This document shows, in pieces, positions 1-35,987 of a stretch of DNA of 64,000 bases. The stretch's first letter is position 1; each line of letters begins with the position of its first letter. Below the pieces are notes generated by a model. That model worked only from the letters and a program-made list of their open reading frames with translations. It searched no databases and was not told where the DNA came from. The DNA is from Thamnaconus septentrionalis (taxonomy: Eukaryota > Chordata > Actinopteri > Tetraodontiformes > Monacanthidae). Location: NCBI GenBank assembly GCA_009823395.1, contig CM020512.1, positions 8,869,905-8,933,904 of the forward strand. Direction: 5' to 3'. The position numbers and the translations under genes are program-made.

Positions 1-154
1 AAACAAGCAGAGGAAGGAGCAGCAGAGGCTGGAGAAGAAGAAGCGACAAGAGGAAAGGCATCGGCAGAAGTTTCTCCAGAGCAAAGGACATCAGGACCAG
101 AACCTGCCTGATGCCGTCACTTTAGTACCAGCACTCAACACTCTCAGTATATAG
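1..154 (+). CDS. 3' end of an unidentified gene (partial)
   Basis: An open frame runs from base 2 to a TAG at 152-154 and encodes about 50 residues. The first half is very rich in Lys, Arg, Gln and Glu (for example KKKRQEERHRQK), as in a charged coiled-coil tail, and the peptide ends in LNTLSI. It is followed by an AT-rich stretch with a polyadenylation signal, as expected for a terminal exon. The other two forward frames are less attractive: frame 1 stops after about 36 codons. I do not recognise the family. In mammals DENND2C and AMPD1 lie on this side of BCAS2, but nothing in the peptide lets me assign it to either. It could also be a terminal exon read in the wrong frame. Confidence 0.45.
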   Translation, partial: NKQRKEQQRLEKKKRQEERHRQKFLQSKGHQDQNLPDAVTLVPALNTLSI

Positions 155-650
155 ACTGGAACATGGCCAAAATACCCTAGATCCCCTTAACTCGCTGTTG
201 GCAGATGCTCTTCCTCAAACTTTTTGCACTTAGTCCAATCTAATTCAGTCACAGCGGACGACTTCTGTTTCTTGGAGAAAACCCTGTAGTCTCTTAAGTG
301 GAATCCAGTGCGACGGTGCCTGAAGTGTGTGAGGTGGGTGAAAGCTGTGGGAGAGAAGAGTTTTTAGTGTTGGTTTATGTCAGGTTCCCCTTCAACCTGG
401 TCTAGCTTCAGTGCTCCGCCACACCCCTCTTCCTGTGCTGGACACCTGGCTTCACCCCTGACACCCTACCAAGATAATCTCATACAGCTGGGCTTTTTGA
501 TACGCCACAGTGTTCATATTGTAATTATATTCTAATGTTTTTTGTTGATGAATCTGACTAAAAGAAGAATGACGGAAGTGTGGCAGTTGTGATGGAATGA
601 CTTGTTATGCACACTCTAATGTGGCAATCAATAAATAACTGAAGAAGTCT
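155..650 (+). promoter_or_regulatory. 3' UTR and poly(A) signal of the upstream plus-strand gene
   Basis: No gene is visible here. AATAAA at 630-635 is the best plus-strand polyadenylation signal after the stop at 154 and would give a 3' UTR of roughly 500 bases. The convergent bcas2 gene ends about 230 bases further on. Confidence 0.45.
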
Positions 651-874
651 CGTTCTCTTAATGTGCAACTCAATATATAAAAGTTAAATATTCAATTTGT
701 GTTTTTAAGTATTCTTTTGTGTAATTTCTCACTAAAATCTCCTGATGACATTTTAGTACAACTTGATTAGTAGTTTTAAGACATTAAACAAAAGCTCCAT
801 TTAAAATTCAAAATGAAAATACAATTTTGAAGCTGTGATACCAGAATAAATGAAGCCAATTGAATACACAAAGG

Positions 875-880
875 TTTATT
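875..880 (-). terminator. bcas2 poly(A) signal (AATAAA on the minus strand)
   Basis: TTTATT on the plus strand reads AATAAA on the minus strand. It lies about 670 bases after the bcas2 stop codon at 1550-1552, giving a plausible 3' UTR over 860-1549. The UTR is tail-to-tail with the gene at the left edge. Confidence 0.45.
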
Positions 881-1549
881 TTATGAAAAAAACAAAACAA
901 GATTTGGCTGGGACCTGCTTCAATGCAGTTCACAGTCTGTACATTTTATTCTAAACAACTGAATTCTGTTGGTTCACACTTTAAATGAAGATTATCAGTT
1001 AAAATAACTGCTACAACTTGGGAGAATTTATGGCTTTACAGAGAGTGGGTCTATACAAGATACAAGACTTTGTACAATAGGCATTTCGAAAATGTGTCAA
1101 GCAGAGCAGTGGATGTAAAAATAAGAAATATCAGCTGCCCAATCATTCCTGAAAGTGAGACATCAAGTGGTCAGACTGGAGTTATCCAGGCTGCTCCATG
1201 ACCCATCAGGGCTGCATAATCATGTATGACTGACCATCAAGGTGTAAAAAAAAAAAAAATCTGCTGAGTTTGTATCAGCAAAAACAGCAATCCTTTACAA
1301 AACTGTGTAGAAAATCAAACTGGACATCCATGTAGACTACTGCGTCTTCAACTACTAGTCTACAGGAGAGGGAGAAGAGACATTCTAAAAAAACAAAACA
1401 TCTGTTGTTGCTGAGGATGCTGGGTTATTCGGTCTGAATGTTTTAAATGTCTTGGACATGTAAACTCTCCCTCCTCATGCTGCTTGACAGTCCAGCTCCA
1501 TCCTACCAGCAGATTTTCCGTCCTGTGTTGGCTGCTGAGGGTGAGAAGT

Positions 1550-3146
1550 CTAGAAGTCCTGCCGGATGTTCTCCTTGTTCTCGTCTCCCTGCTGCTGTCT
1601 GAGCTGAGACAATTCGTTCTCCAGCTGGATGATGGCTCGCTCGATCTCATAGTTCTTACTGACCAGAGACACCCAGCTGTAGAATAGGCACAAAAACGTC
1701 AGGATGGTTGGTATAAGAGTATGTGAGATCAAGTGGGACTTTACAAAACAATGATTATTATTGACGTGTGGAATATGCCTTTTTACTCCGATATAAAATT
1801 ACACCCTACATAGAATAACAATAATAACCTACTTTGACTCAAGCTCACGCAGTTTGGCTCCTCCTGACAATTGGTCGTTCTTTCTCTGCCAGTTCAGGTC
1901 TTGGATTTGCTTCCTGCACACCGACAACAAAACACTGTTAATCGCAGAAACAAGTTTTAAAACATCCCGTTGAAACCGAGCATCCTGGGGCTGCGTCACC
2001 TGAGTTTCTGAAGCTCCTTCTGAGCGATTTCAATCATGAAGGCCAAGTTGCTGGAGGTGGAAGAAACGAGATGAGATGTAATGATCATAGAGCTTTCAGA
2101 GCGAGTGTCTGGCAGAGATGTTCTCTGGTCACCTACTCGTTGTAGACTTTCCAGCCGTTGCTTCCGTACTGTGACATGAGCTCCAGGTTCTCGATACGCA
2201 CAGCCTGGTGCTCCAGTTGAGCCATCGAGTTGTTCACACACTCCTGCCATGCTGTGATGTCGTTCTTCTGTCCTGCTGAGGGCGCCGGCAGCTCATATCT
2301 TTGCAGATACAATAAATAAAAAAAAAAAATATTCAAAATCCCAAACCGTTTGGCTATATTAAATAATTGTTTTGGCGTAAATTGGAGGCAGCAACTTGTC
2401 ATTTTAACCAAATATTCGTGATTAATGAATCCTTGGACAAGGAATTGGATCCCTTTGCATAAACTGTGCTGTATCACCAAACATTGACAAAAGCTGATCA
2501 GGTGTGTTACCTCTTCATACTCAGGAGGTCCATTGGCTGCCGCGCTGACAGCCGCTCAAATTCATTCCTCATGATTTCTGTCTGAGGAGGAGACACAAAC
2601 GTACATACTTGTAATTTAGTTTTACGATCTCTCAAGTTTATTTGTTTATTTATTTATTTTACCTCGAAAACAGAGAAGTCCGGTGTTAGCAAGTAACTCA
2701 GGTAGTTCTTGGTTGGTCGGTATCTTCTCGTCTCCTCTTCCACCAGCGCTGCAGCCTACAAGACAGAAGATGACTTTTTCTAAGTGCTGGTTTTGGATGT
2801 TAAAGCCTTTTCAGAATATTTCCAAGGGTTATTCATGGTGACAGAAGCCCCCATCACAGCATGAACGAGTCGAATAACGATAAAACTCAATTAAAAACAA
2901 AACTATATTCACAGCTAATGTTTGTCGAATTTCAAGCCAACTATAGCTAACTTTCTTCCAATGAACATGTATTGTCAAACGGTGCGGTCCAGCATGGATA
3001 GCTAGCTAGCTAGCTGAGGTTAGCATGCTTCCAGAATGAATAAGTTTACTCACCGCTTCCCTGACGCCAGCTGCGTCGTAACCCTGATCAAAATACGGCA
3101 ACGCATCAACGAACACTTCGCCAGCTACAGAAGCAGTTCCAGCCAT
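1550..3146 (-). CDS. bcas2: BCAS2 / SPF27 pre-mRNA-splicing factor
   Basis: Seven coding exons (minus strand order): 3146-3054, 2755-2663, 2581-2511, 2298-2137, 2050-2000, 1913-1833 and 1676-1550. All have GT-AG borders and consistent phases, giving 225 aa, the length I recall for human BCAS2. Recognisable blocks are [19 protein letters not shown] near the start, [20 protein letters not shown] in exon 4, and ENIRQDF before the stop. BCAS2/SPF27 is a core subunit of the Prp19-CDC5L (NineTeen) complex, which activates the spliceosome in the nucleus. The C-terminal half is a predicted coiled coil (LNWQRKN..QLSGG..LREL). The start is the first ATG of the conserved N-terminus ([11 protein letters not shown]). 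Exon 4 ends AACGA and exon 5 starts C, so Asp replaces the Glu of mammals at that junction. The gene is divergent from trim33, about 2.6 kb apart. Confidence 0.95.
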
Positions 3147-4065
3147 CGTGAAATTTAATCTGTATAGTTTATGGCGCAAGTAGCTCGACTAACCCGGCTA
3201 AATGAACGCAAGAGAGGTAACAGACAGATATTTCCGGTTTCAAAATAAAACCCAACAACAGTAGCTAATTTTGGCCGAGGACCTCTCGTGGACTGAAAAG
3301 TAATTGCACGTCCGTGAATCAAATCACAATTCTCTCCGGTTTTCATTCATCACTGTGGATACTAAGTAGGATTCTATGACACCGGGGCTGAGCAATAGCA
3401 TAGACAAGCAAGAGTAGCAGTAGGAAGACTCGTCCCATATCAATGACATGTTATTACTGTATGTTTCAATGTGTTGTATGCAGTAAATAAAAGTAAATAT
3501 TAAATGTGATTTTTATTTTATTATATTTTATTTTATGAAATTGCATTTATTTTTCTCCTCTTTTTATTTATGTGCAACCCTGTCACTGTACGTCAGAATT
3601 TTAAAAGTGTCTGGGTTAAAATTGAGTCAGAAGTCAGGGACTTTTTAGCACCAGCTCTTGAGTAATCATCTTTCCAATTGCTGCCTGTGTTCTTATTTAT
3701 GATAATACGTATACTGTAACCTCAACACTACTTAAATGGGTTTGACCTGTGTCTTTTTTTTTTTTTAGCTACTGATACTATCAGTTCATATGTTTTATAT
3801 TTTTAGTCATTACCTGGGATTTAATGGCTGCTGATGTAATTGCTGCAGAAAAAAACAAGACCTTGATGCTGACAAATTGCCTACAGGCCTCCCTTACTTT
3901 GCCTGCAGTCAGAGACCATGACTGAATGTTGTTAACCTTCCACACTAGACGGAACATTTCCCAGATCTGTTGAGTGTATTTCACATCAGTCTGATTAAGT
4001 GGCCATTGAAAATGTTTGAGAAGGGGAACTGTTAAAAAGTAGAAAGTACTCAGAAGGTGTTTATA
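3147..4065. other. Intergenic, bcas2 promoter side
   Basis: This is the left part of the divergent spacer between bcas2 and trim33. A short perfect tandem of GCTA units occurs at 3000-3015, just inside bcas2 intron 1. The rest is AT-rich and I see no gene or clear regulatory motif; the bcas2 promoter should lie immediately right of 3146. Confidence 0.5.
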
Positions 4066-4231
4066 TACGGAAGAGCATTGCATTTACTGGAAACATAAAC
4101 ATTAGGCACCTTAACTCGTAATTACAATATCCGGATCTCATTATTACGATAAAAGATCTCGTAATTATCTTTGGGGCGCCGTTTGTAAAGTTTCTCATGC
4201 TTAAAATAACAGCAACATTTTTTCACATTTA

Positions 4232-4385
4232 GCTTCAAATCATTCATTCATTCATTCATTCATTCATCTTCTATACCCGCTTATTCCAATTCAGGGTCAC
4301 GGGGGTCTGCTTATCCCAGCTGTCTTAGGGCGAAGGCAGGGTACACCCTGGACAAGTCGCCAGTTCTGAGGGCGCTTCAAATCAT
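4232..4385 (-). mobile_element. LINE 3'-tail insertion with 12-bp target-site duplication
   Basis: A 130-bp insert (4244-4373) is flanked by identical copies of GCTTCAAATCAT at 4232-4243 and 4374-4385. Read on the minus strand it ends with GGATAAGCGGGTATAGAAG-like sequence and a (GAAT)n tail. It contains the CAGGGTGTACCCTGCCTTCG segment typical of the widespread fish RTE/Rex-type LINE 3' ends (recalled family resemblance). It is a severely 5'-truncated retroposed copy, and it removes a block of homology from the left arm of the foldback element. Confidence 0.75.
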
Positions 4386-4459
4386 GTTTTTTTTAGCGCA
4401 TTTTGAAAGTCACTTTTTTCTTCTTCTTCTTCTTCTTTTTTTTTTTTTTTTTTAACATT

Positions 4460-4600
4460 TTACACTTTAAATCTAAATGCTAAATCTAAATGTTAAATCT
4501 AAATGCTAAATCTAAATGTTAAATCTAAATGTTACATCTAAATGTTACATCTAAATCTAAATGTTAAATCTAAATGTTACGCCTAAATGTTTCGGGTGAA
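4460..4600. repeat. Minisatellite, about 12-13 bp unit (TAAATCTAAATGT)
   Basis: Around ten degenerate head-to-tail copies of TAAATCTAAATG(T/C) occupy the middle of the foldback element, between a T-rich tract and the motif AAACATTTAGC. Confidence 0.75.
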
Positions 4601-5711
4601 ACTAAACATTTAGCTAATATGCAAATTCAAGCTGCCGGTGCAGTTGCAGGTTAATGGGCCACACCCTTGTGGCTGGTTGTAGGGGCTAAGAAATGACTGT
4701 TAAATGACTTTCAAAAATGCACACAAATTTTTTAAAACATGATTTGAAGCTAAATGTGACGAAATGTTGCTGTTATTTTAAGCATGAGAAACTTTACAAA
4801 CGGCGCCCCATAATTAACTCTTAATTACGAGATCCTGATCTCATAATTCCCAGATAAAGTGCCTTTCTTTTTTATCCAGTGACTGCAATGCGCTTCCCTA
4901 TGGGAGACAACCCCAGATTCACATCACTTTTCCTTGGCAAGCCTGGATATGATGCACCCTTCAACTAAACTCAAGTGATGGTCAAACGGTAAGGTGAAAA
5001 CACATTTTCCACCAAAACAAGCCTTTGTTCTTCTCAAATGAAAATGTCATACACTATTAATGAAACACCCAATACTGCAGCATTACGGATAATGTTTATC
5101 AGAACACATTAAATAGATTGTGTTCAAATTCAGGTATTTTATTCACTTTTTTTTGTTAATAATGTGTTGAGTTTCAGCGATCATAGCAAGCACAGTAAAT
5201 CCGTTATCTCCATTCTTGACATCATTTTGGGGTGTCAAGTGACTCAAAAGAATATGTTATAGTATTTAACACAGTGACGCTGATATCCCGTTGACTTGAA
5301 AGTGACGGAATGTTAGGTCTCGTCCCTCTATTTTTCTATGTATTATTCTAAATTCGTCTTACGATTTATTGTCACGTTGACTTGAAAGTGACATAATGTT
5401 TGAAGCCTTTACATTACTTCAGCTGTTGTTTATTTATTGATGAGACACGTGCTTTAAAATGATAGTCTAGAAAAGGGTTTGGCTACAATTTGGATAGGAC
5501 GATATAATCATGACAAAAAACATCATCATCAACATATTTCCGTGCTTTTCTACAACAACGCTTCTCTTGATCAAGTAAACCGAACCAAACAAACTTACTC
5601 AACTAGCCAAGTAAACAACAAACGCCTGGGTACGTCACGACGTACTCTCGCGTAACCCTGGTCCGAGACCTTACGCACGCAGGACGTGCAGCGGTTCAAA
5701 GAGGAAGGAAG

Positions 5712-29793
<24,082 letters not shown>

Positions 29794-30301
29794 AAACAAG
29801 CCTCCAGTTAAAACAAAGGGACGTGACAAGATTGTCTTCCTCGTGTCGCACGTGTCCTCTCCGTTTGAGGCAACAATCAAAAAGGCAAGATTTGCTGCAT
29901 CAACTTGCTTGGTTTATCTCATCCTTGCTTTGGAGGGAATCGCTGTCAACCACTAAGACTTTTGCCTTTTTCAGAACTCTTGCTCATAGAAACGTTACAG
30001 GAGTAACGTTCACCCCTCACTCGGGAGCTCGCATGTACAGAGCTTGAAGTAGGGGATGTTTTAAAGTCGGCTGTTTTTTTTCTTTCTATCATACCTTTTC
30101 ATTTGTAAATTTGTTGTGACGGTTGCTTTATACAAACTCAGAAAATCCATTTCCCAGTCCTGATTGTATTATATGTATACGGACATGATGCCTCTTAAGT
30201 ATTTGTATTACTTTGTGAAAATGTCTATGTAAATAAGAGAATAAGAGAATCTAGTCCTGAAAGTATACAGTACTACAGTATAGATGTTTGGGTGCATCAT
30301 C

Positions 30302-30307
30302 AATAAA
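30302..30307 (+). terminator. trim33 poly(A) signal AATAAA
   Basis: AATAAA occurs about 510 bases after the trim33 stop (29791-29793), followed within about 60 bases by GT-rich sequence (GGTTTGTGGTTTGTGTGTG). Confidence 0.7.
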
Positions 30308-31250
30308 ACCTCTTCTTTAAATATAAGTATCAAGGAAAATATGTATCGTACAACAGGTTTGTGGTTTGTGTGTGCAGCTTATACCTTCAGACATTGAAAA
30401 TGGAGTTGGAGTTTATGATATAATCTACACTCATCATGGTCAACCAAATGAACAGCAAAATGTGTGTCAATTTGCTCAATACTTCTTTACTTGCTACTCA
30501 GCCTTCAGCATCCTTCAAATTATATTTGACTGGCAACATAGAATAAATTATTTCCCATCCACCATTTTCTGCCCCTAATGGAAATGGGTCAGTCTTGAAA
30601 AGAGCCATTGAAAATGTTTAGATTGGAGAGTGATTGGATCAACCTCTGTGTCTAATCATTCAAAGTGGACGGTCAGGTCAGTGCCAGTTGAGCTACTTGC
30701 AAATAGCTTGCTGCTGATGTAAGGAGGCAAATGGCAATGTATTTAAGGGTTGAGACAAAAGCCAAAACGTTTTTCTAGTATGGAAAGTTCTTGTTCGCTT
30801 TTACTCTTCTTTTGAAACAGAAAATACCGTCCAGGTCCGATTAAAACAGAAACTACTGAAGCGTCCATGCTAATCACAAAAGCTAGGCTCACAGTTACTT
30901 CCTCTATTCGCTTTCGTCACCCAGGCAACGTGACGACGCTGGATAATGATCAACTTGATGCCAAATAGAGGTATGGGGGGAGGCTGGATCCCGAAACTGG
31001 TGTAATTTATGAAATAGATTTAGTTCCCCTCTTAACTGAAGATATTAAGTAAGGTTTTATGTTTGGGACTGGAAGATGATTTTATCTCTATTCCACGCAC
31101 TTTGACTCGCAAGAGAAGGTATCCAGACTTCAGTTCTAAGTTAAGACAAGTTCATGAAGACTGCCCAACGTAAAGGCCGAATCTTAAGTTCAGCCGGCGC
31201 TGACATCAGCGTCCAGATGTGCTGAATCGTCAGTCTGGGTCGTAGTCAGC
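30308..31250. other. Intergenic, trim33 to slc66a1
   Basis: About 0.9 kb without a supported gene or well-bounded repeat. Confidence 0.5.
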
Positions 31251-31259
31251 TGACGCGTT

Positions 31260-31362
31260 TTGCGACAACTCGGAGGTTTTGGTTTGCGCTGGTTTGAGTT
31301 ATCCGTTCCTTTTTCCTCTTCTCCATTCGAAGACCAACATCGGGTTGAATACGCGAGGCCAG
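31260..31362 (+). promoter_or_regulatory. Candidate 5' non-coding exon of slc66a1
   Basis: A CG-containing stretch ends in a strong donor, GGCCAG|GTACGT, at 31362/31363. The next good plus-strand acceptor before the coding start is CCCACAG|AACATG at 32738/32739. A second possible first exon ends at 32095 (TCGCG|GTGAGG), with a CCAATCA box at about 32034. Which is used cannot be told from sequence alone. Confidence 0.35.
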
Positions 31363-31989
31363 GTACGTGTCTTCTTACTATTATCTCGTATTGTTACCTC
31401 CATTATCTCGGGTGTCAATGATTTCAAAGTGAGATACATAAGCCTCATGATGAAGTCTGTTACCCCGTTCAAAGTGTTTACAGAGTGACAGGGATTCATA
31501 ACGCCTTACTGAATAATTTTGACGAGAAAGGAACACACACACACACACACACACACACTTGTGTGTAGCTAATAAAGCGGCACGTAGATTTGTATGTATG
31601 TGACCCCTGGTTGGTGTTTCCCGTGTATTGTTTTTCACAGTTGCACACTAAAATGCGGCGAAGAATGTAGGTCTCTGGACTAATGACAGCTCAAGGCTAA
31701 TGACTGAATTACTTTGAGCAGCGAAATAATCAGGTTAACATGGTTTGTAGGTATGTCCTGCGGCTGTGTGAAATGCAGGCGCTCAGCAAAATCAAGCCGA
31801 CGTCGCCAGGTTGCCCCAGTTCTGCGGAAGAGCAGCTGGAACCGTGGAAGCCGACCATATTTGCATTTATCAGATAACTTTAAGATATATTTACTCGTTT
31901 AATTTAGGACTGTTCAATTTTTTTTTGAACTGGGAAATCATGCTTTTATTTTGAAGGCGTCACTGATTTGTTATGGAGCTTCCCAGCTG

Positions 31990-31998
31990 GTCACGTGG
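31990..31998 (+). promoter_or_regulatory. CLEAR-like E-box (GTCACGTGG)
   Basis: GTCACGTGG matches the TFEB/CLEAR consensus GTCACGTGAC at eight of the first nine positions. It lies about 100 bases left of a possible slc66a1 first-exon donor. CLEAR sites control lysosomal genes, which fits the product of this gene. Single motif, no expression evidence. Confidence 0.4.
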
Positions 31999-32741
31999 AA
32001 ATGTTTTACCGCAGTGACGTCTTGGCGTGGTGACCAATCAGCTAGCGGACTGGCGAGATGTTTACCAGTCGCTTCCGCATTGTGTGTCAGTCGCGGTGAG
32101 GTTGTTTGTCCGCTGAGACACTTTTGTCGGGATGTCAGCGGTCCCTCAGGCAAGACAATTCTCGTCAAATTTAACATAATGTTCATGTTTTGAGTCATTC
32201 TGTAGCATGTTTTTCTCTTGACTTTAGTTTGCTTTCGCCGCTTTTTGCTAGAAACTATTTTTGACGCCGCCATACAGCGGTGAAGTTGCGGGGGGTAAAC
32301 ATTTTCGCAATCGACTGATTTCCTGTTCGTGTGTGCGGTGACTAAGGGTGAAGTGTTTAATACTTTTATTGTGCCGACTCACTTCTGGCTAACCGTTCAC
32401 TGTCTTGACCTAATCAACGCACCAAGAGCGTGATGCGAAGAAACCATTCTTTTTTCACAAACTTGAACCTAAACCGTTAACCGTGCATTGAAAATGTGGT
32501 TTGGAGACCAGACCGACTTGACCAAAAATCTTGTACCATGTCTCTGATGACAAAGCAGTTTTTGAGTCAAAACTGTCTTAAAGATGAGTAATTTAAATGC
32601 TGATATCTGCTGTGTCTGACATCGTTTAATCTGTCTCAAAGTCTCAGTGTGTATTTTCCAATTTTGTCGCAGGCTCGCGTTGTTTTCAGCAGTGAGATTG
32701 TCAAGTGGGTTGTGTTTTACCTCTGTTCTCTCCCACAGAAC

Positions 32742-35700
32742 ATGTGGGCTGACGGAGTCCTCGTCACCCAGGCTCCCCTCGTACTGACCACTGCGATTAA
32801 CACCACCTGCCCAAATGGGGTCCAGTGGGTTTTGGACATCCTCAAAGAGTGTGCCCAAGATGGGAGGGACATGGCCAGCGTCTACCTGGGCCTCTTCTCC
32901 ATTCTCTGCTTCATGGTGTCCTCACTTCCGTAAGTTTGTCTTCCAAACGCGCTGCTCTTGTACCGTCCGGCCATCGCCCGCAGCTCAGTCTGTCTGTCTG
33001 TCTGTTTTCTGTGTGCAGGCAGTACTACAGTTCCTGCAAGACGGGCAACATGGACAGCGCCATCTCCATCTGGTTCCTGCTGCTGTGGTTGGGAGGTGAC
33101 ACCTGCAACCTGGTGGGCTCCTTCCTGGCAGACCAGCTCCCACTGCAGGTGACTGGCGGCGTTCTTGTGATTTCCAGACACAACATCAGGCTGTTTTCCC
33201 ATCATGCAACATTTTCTGAACAACAGTGATGTTAGCGTCGCATCGTGGATCAGCAACGTTTGTCTCATTGTGAACTGAAAACACACACTGTCTGTAGTGA
33301 TGCAAAACTAATAGTGCTTCCTTTTAATTTAGGAATAACTTTGGTGCTGCCACTGATTTGTCTTTTTCTCTCTGCCATCCAGACGTATACAGCAATCTAC
33401 TACGTCATCGCTGACTTGCTGATGCTGGGAATGTACTCTTACTACAAGGTGAAGAACAGAATGAATCAAAGTGAGTGTTTTTTCAGTCTCTTCATTGTGT
33501 TTCTTTGATTGAATCAGGGTAACGTCACCATGATTTATCTTCAGCCTGTTGATCTGCTGAACCAGGCTGAATGGCAGTGAATCAATTCTGTTTTGCTCTG
33601 TGATGATGTCATCGCGCGTTTTGCTCCGCTGTGGTGTGACCTTTCACCCAGTGACCCCTGTGCCCGGATACTGTTGGCGTCCCTTCTCCCAGCAGCGCCT
33701 ATGCTGAACTGTGGTGCTGTATCTCCTCTGCTTCAGACACTAGGATTTTGCACGTGGTGGGCGTGGCCTGCGTCCTGGGCTTCAGCGCGAGCTTCACGCA
33801 ACTGCCGGGCTTCAGCAGCCAACAAGACGCCATCCCCACGGCCTTCAGGAGTCGGGCCTTGCTCTGGACCACTGACAGCAGCGGGATCCGGGTGAGCCTG
33901 GTTTTATTATCTCGTCGGAGACCATAGGGAAGTTCTGTCTCCCTCATGTAATCTGTTTTCTTTCCATCACTTCAGACTTTTACCCCCAGAGAGATCGTTG
34001 GTTTCTCCATCGGCTCCGTGTCCTCCATGCTCTACCTCTGCTCTAGACTCCCTCAGATGTACACTAATGTAAGATGGATCCTTCTTTGTCTCATCTGCCG
34101 CAAATATTAAACGTCCACATTTGTCAGCTGCACGCAGCCTGCTAATAATGATCAATGCATTTTAATAACAAATGGGGGATTATGATGACAGAAATGATGA
34201 TCTTCAGTATGAGTTAGTTTGCTAAAAACTCATTTATCAGAAACACTGTTGTCTCTAAGTGTGGTTAAAACTCAAATGAAAATGCAAATGAGGGATGTTT
34301 TCATAGAACCCAGAAGGAAGAATTTTGGGGCCTTTGGTGAGCAGGTACAAACTTTGAAGCAACAGAACAGTCAGGAGATAAAGGAGGCTTCATGTGTTGA
34401 GGTGAAAAGGGAAATAAGGCTAGAATTTTTGTGCCTTTAAATCCAAAAGTGTGTTATTATTAATACTACTAAATTCTCTTTTATTTATTTGTCCCCTTTC
34501 TGTTCGCTCGTTTGGGCTCTTCAGTATAAGAGGAAGTCAACCGAGGGGGTGTCCTACTTCCTGTTTGCCCTCGTCATCCTGGGAAACACCATGTACGGCC
34601 TCAGCGTACTGCTGAAGAACCCCGAAGACGGCCTGGGCGAGAAGAGCTACATCGTGCACCACCTGCCCTGGCTGGTGGGCAGCCTGGGTACTCTGATGCT
34701 CGACCTCACTGTATCCTTTTCCGCCGCTGGGCCTCCGTCCTGGCCTCAGTCCCACTTACATGCTACATGCTGAGCTCATCCAAACAGCTCCCTGTGACCG
34801 GCTGCGCGCCTTCTAGGAATCCGATACGCAGCATCAAATCTTCAAACGCAGCTGGTGAACGAGGCTGCGTTGGAGGCGGCGTGCTAAACGGAGCTCACTG
34901 TACCGCAAAGTCTACTAACGGTAACCGGTGTCTCTGACCTGTCATCAAACTGCTCAGACAGGAGTCACAGCCGTGCTTCGTTTCTGCGGCTCGTGCTGAA
35001 ACGTTTGGGAATCTGCCCTTCGTGATGTCACGAGGGGCAAGCAGCGACAAAAGACAAAGACGTGGAAAGTCCAACAAAGCTTCAGTTTTAGCAGGAAGAC
35101 TTTTTATTAGGAGGCTGTAAACACAGGGCTAATAGATATGCTGCTTTCTGAAGTATATGTGGGTAACATATAATTTTAGCCTCCTGCACAGCGTTCCAGC
35201 ATCAATCAATCAATCAATCAATCAAATTTTAATTTTATAGCACCTTACAACAGTCAAATGGTGCACAAGGTGCTTTCCAGAGTAAAACATAATAAAAGCA
35301 ATACTAACAAAACACAGTTAAAACACAAAATCACAGCGAATACGCAATCATAAAACAAGAGTAAAATACAAAATTGGTGAAACATAATTTAAACACAATG
35401 TAAAACCAATAGGCAGCAGTCCAGTCAGTGACTCCGTATGAAATGCCAGCCTGAATAAATGAGTTTTTAACCTATGCATACTCTTTCATATGGGACCTTT
35501 CAAACTGCTTTGAGTGCCACCTGGAGGCCACGTGTCTCACTGCACCTCAGCTCGTCAAACGTGTCCCTCCTCGTCCAGTTAGACAAGAGCAAAATTCTGT
35601 TCTAAACTGTGGTTTAGCTTGATGCCGCGCCAACCTAATATCACATCCATCTAATGTACGGACACGTGGAAGCAGCCTTCTTTGCACGCTGCGGTCGGCA

Positions 35701-35987
35701 CACGCTCACAAATGTCACGCAGTCTAAAACTTGCCAAGCGTCCAGAGTTATGGTAATCGTGGTCGCCTGATTCCATTTCAGCCAGTTGCTGTTTGAACTG
35801 TGTAGCAGCTAGAAAGGGCTGCTTGGCTGTAAAATGCATTTTCATTTCAGTTTTTTTTTCTTTCTCGGCCATGTGGTGTTTCCTTAACGCCGTGCTTCAG
35901 ATCTCCGTACAGTTCTTGATGTACAGGAGACCAAGAGTGGCCAACGTGGCAGGCGACGACGAGGCGTCGCCTCTGATGGCAAGCTAA
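32742..35987 (+). CDS. slc66a1: SLC66A1 (PQLC2) lysosomal cationic amino-acid exporter
   Basis: Seven coding exons: 32742-32929, 33019-33148, 33383-33470, 33737-33891, 33976-34068, 34525-34710 and 35901-35987. Phases are all compatible, giving 308 aa (human 291 as recalled). It is a seven-helix PQ-loop (SWEET/PQ-loop) protein of the lysosomal membrane that exports Lys, Arg and His and recruits C9orf72 complexes when amino acids are low (family knowledge). The two PQ motifs are SSLPQYY, across the exon 1/2 junction, and SRLPQMYTN in exon 5. Other landmarks are KTGNMDSAISIWFLL, GDTCNLVGSFLADQLPLQTY, KSTEGVSYFLFALVILGNT and HHLPWLVGSLG. The short tail DEASPLMAS has an acidic-dileucine-like E-A-S-P-L-M in place of the mammalian EPLL. 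The ATG is three bases after an acceptor. The whole frame is intact. Confidence 0.94.
35199..35475 (-). mobile_element. L2-type LINE 3'-end fragment
   Basis: (ATCA)n at 35203-35225 is followed by AATTTTATAGCACCTTACAAC and A-rich sequence with ATAAAAC motifs. This resembles the plus-strand view of the L2 3' tail seen at 12434-12600 and 54812-54950. It lies in the last intron of slc66a1, antisense to it. Confidence 0.55.

Larger units (their letters stand above)
4066..4902. mobile_element. Inverted-repeat (foldback/MITE-like) DNA element
   Basis: Two long arms are reverse complements. The best-conserved stretch is 4170-4243, whose mate is about 4741-4815 (core GGGGCGCCGTTTGTAAAG then TTTCTCATGCTTAAAATAAC). 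The similarity continues outward to the motif GGAAG.GCATTGCA at about 4069 and its mate near 4895. The centre is filled by a short tandem repeat. No transposase frame is present, so this is a non-autonomous element. The left arm is split by a younger retroelement at 4244-4373. Family not assigned; exact ends are uncertain by some tens of bases. Confidence 0.7.
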
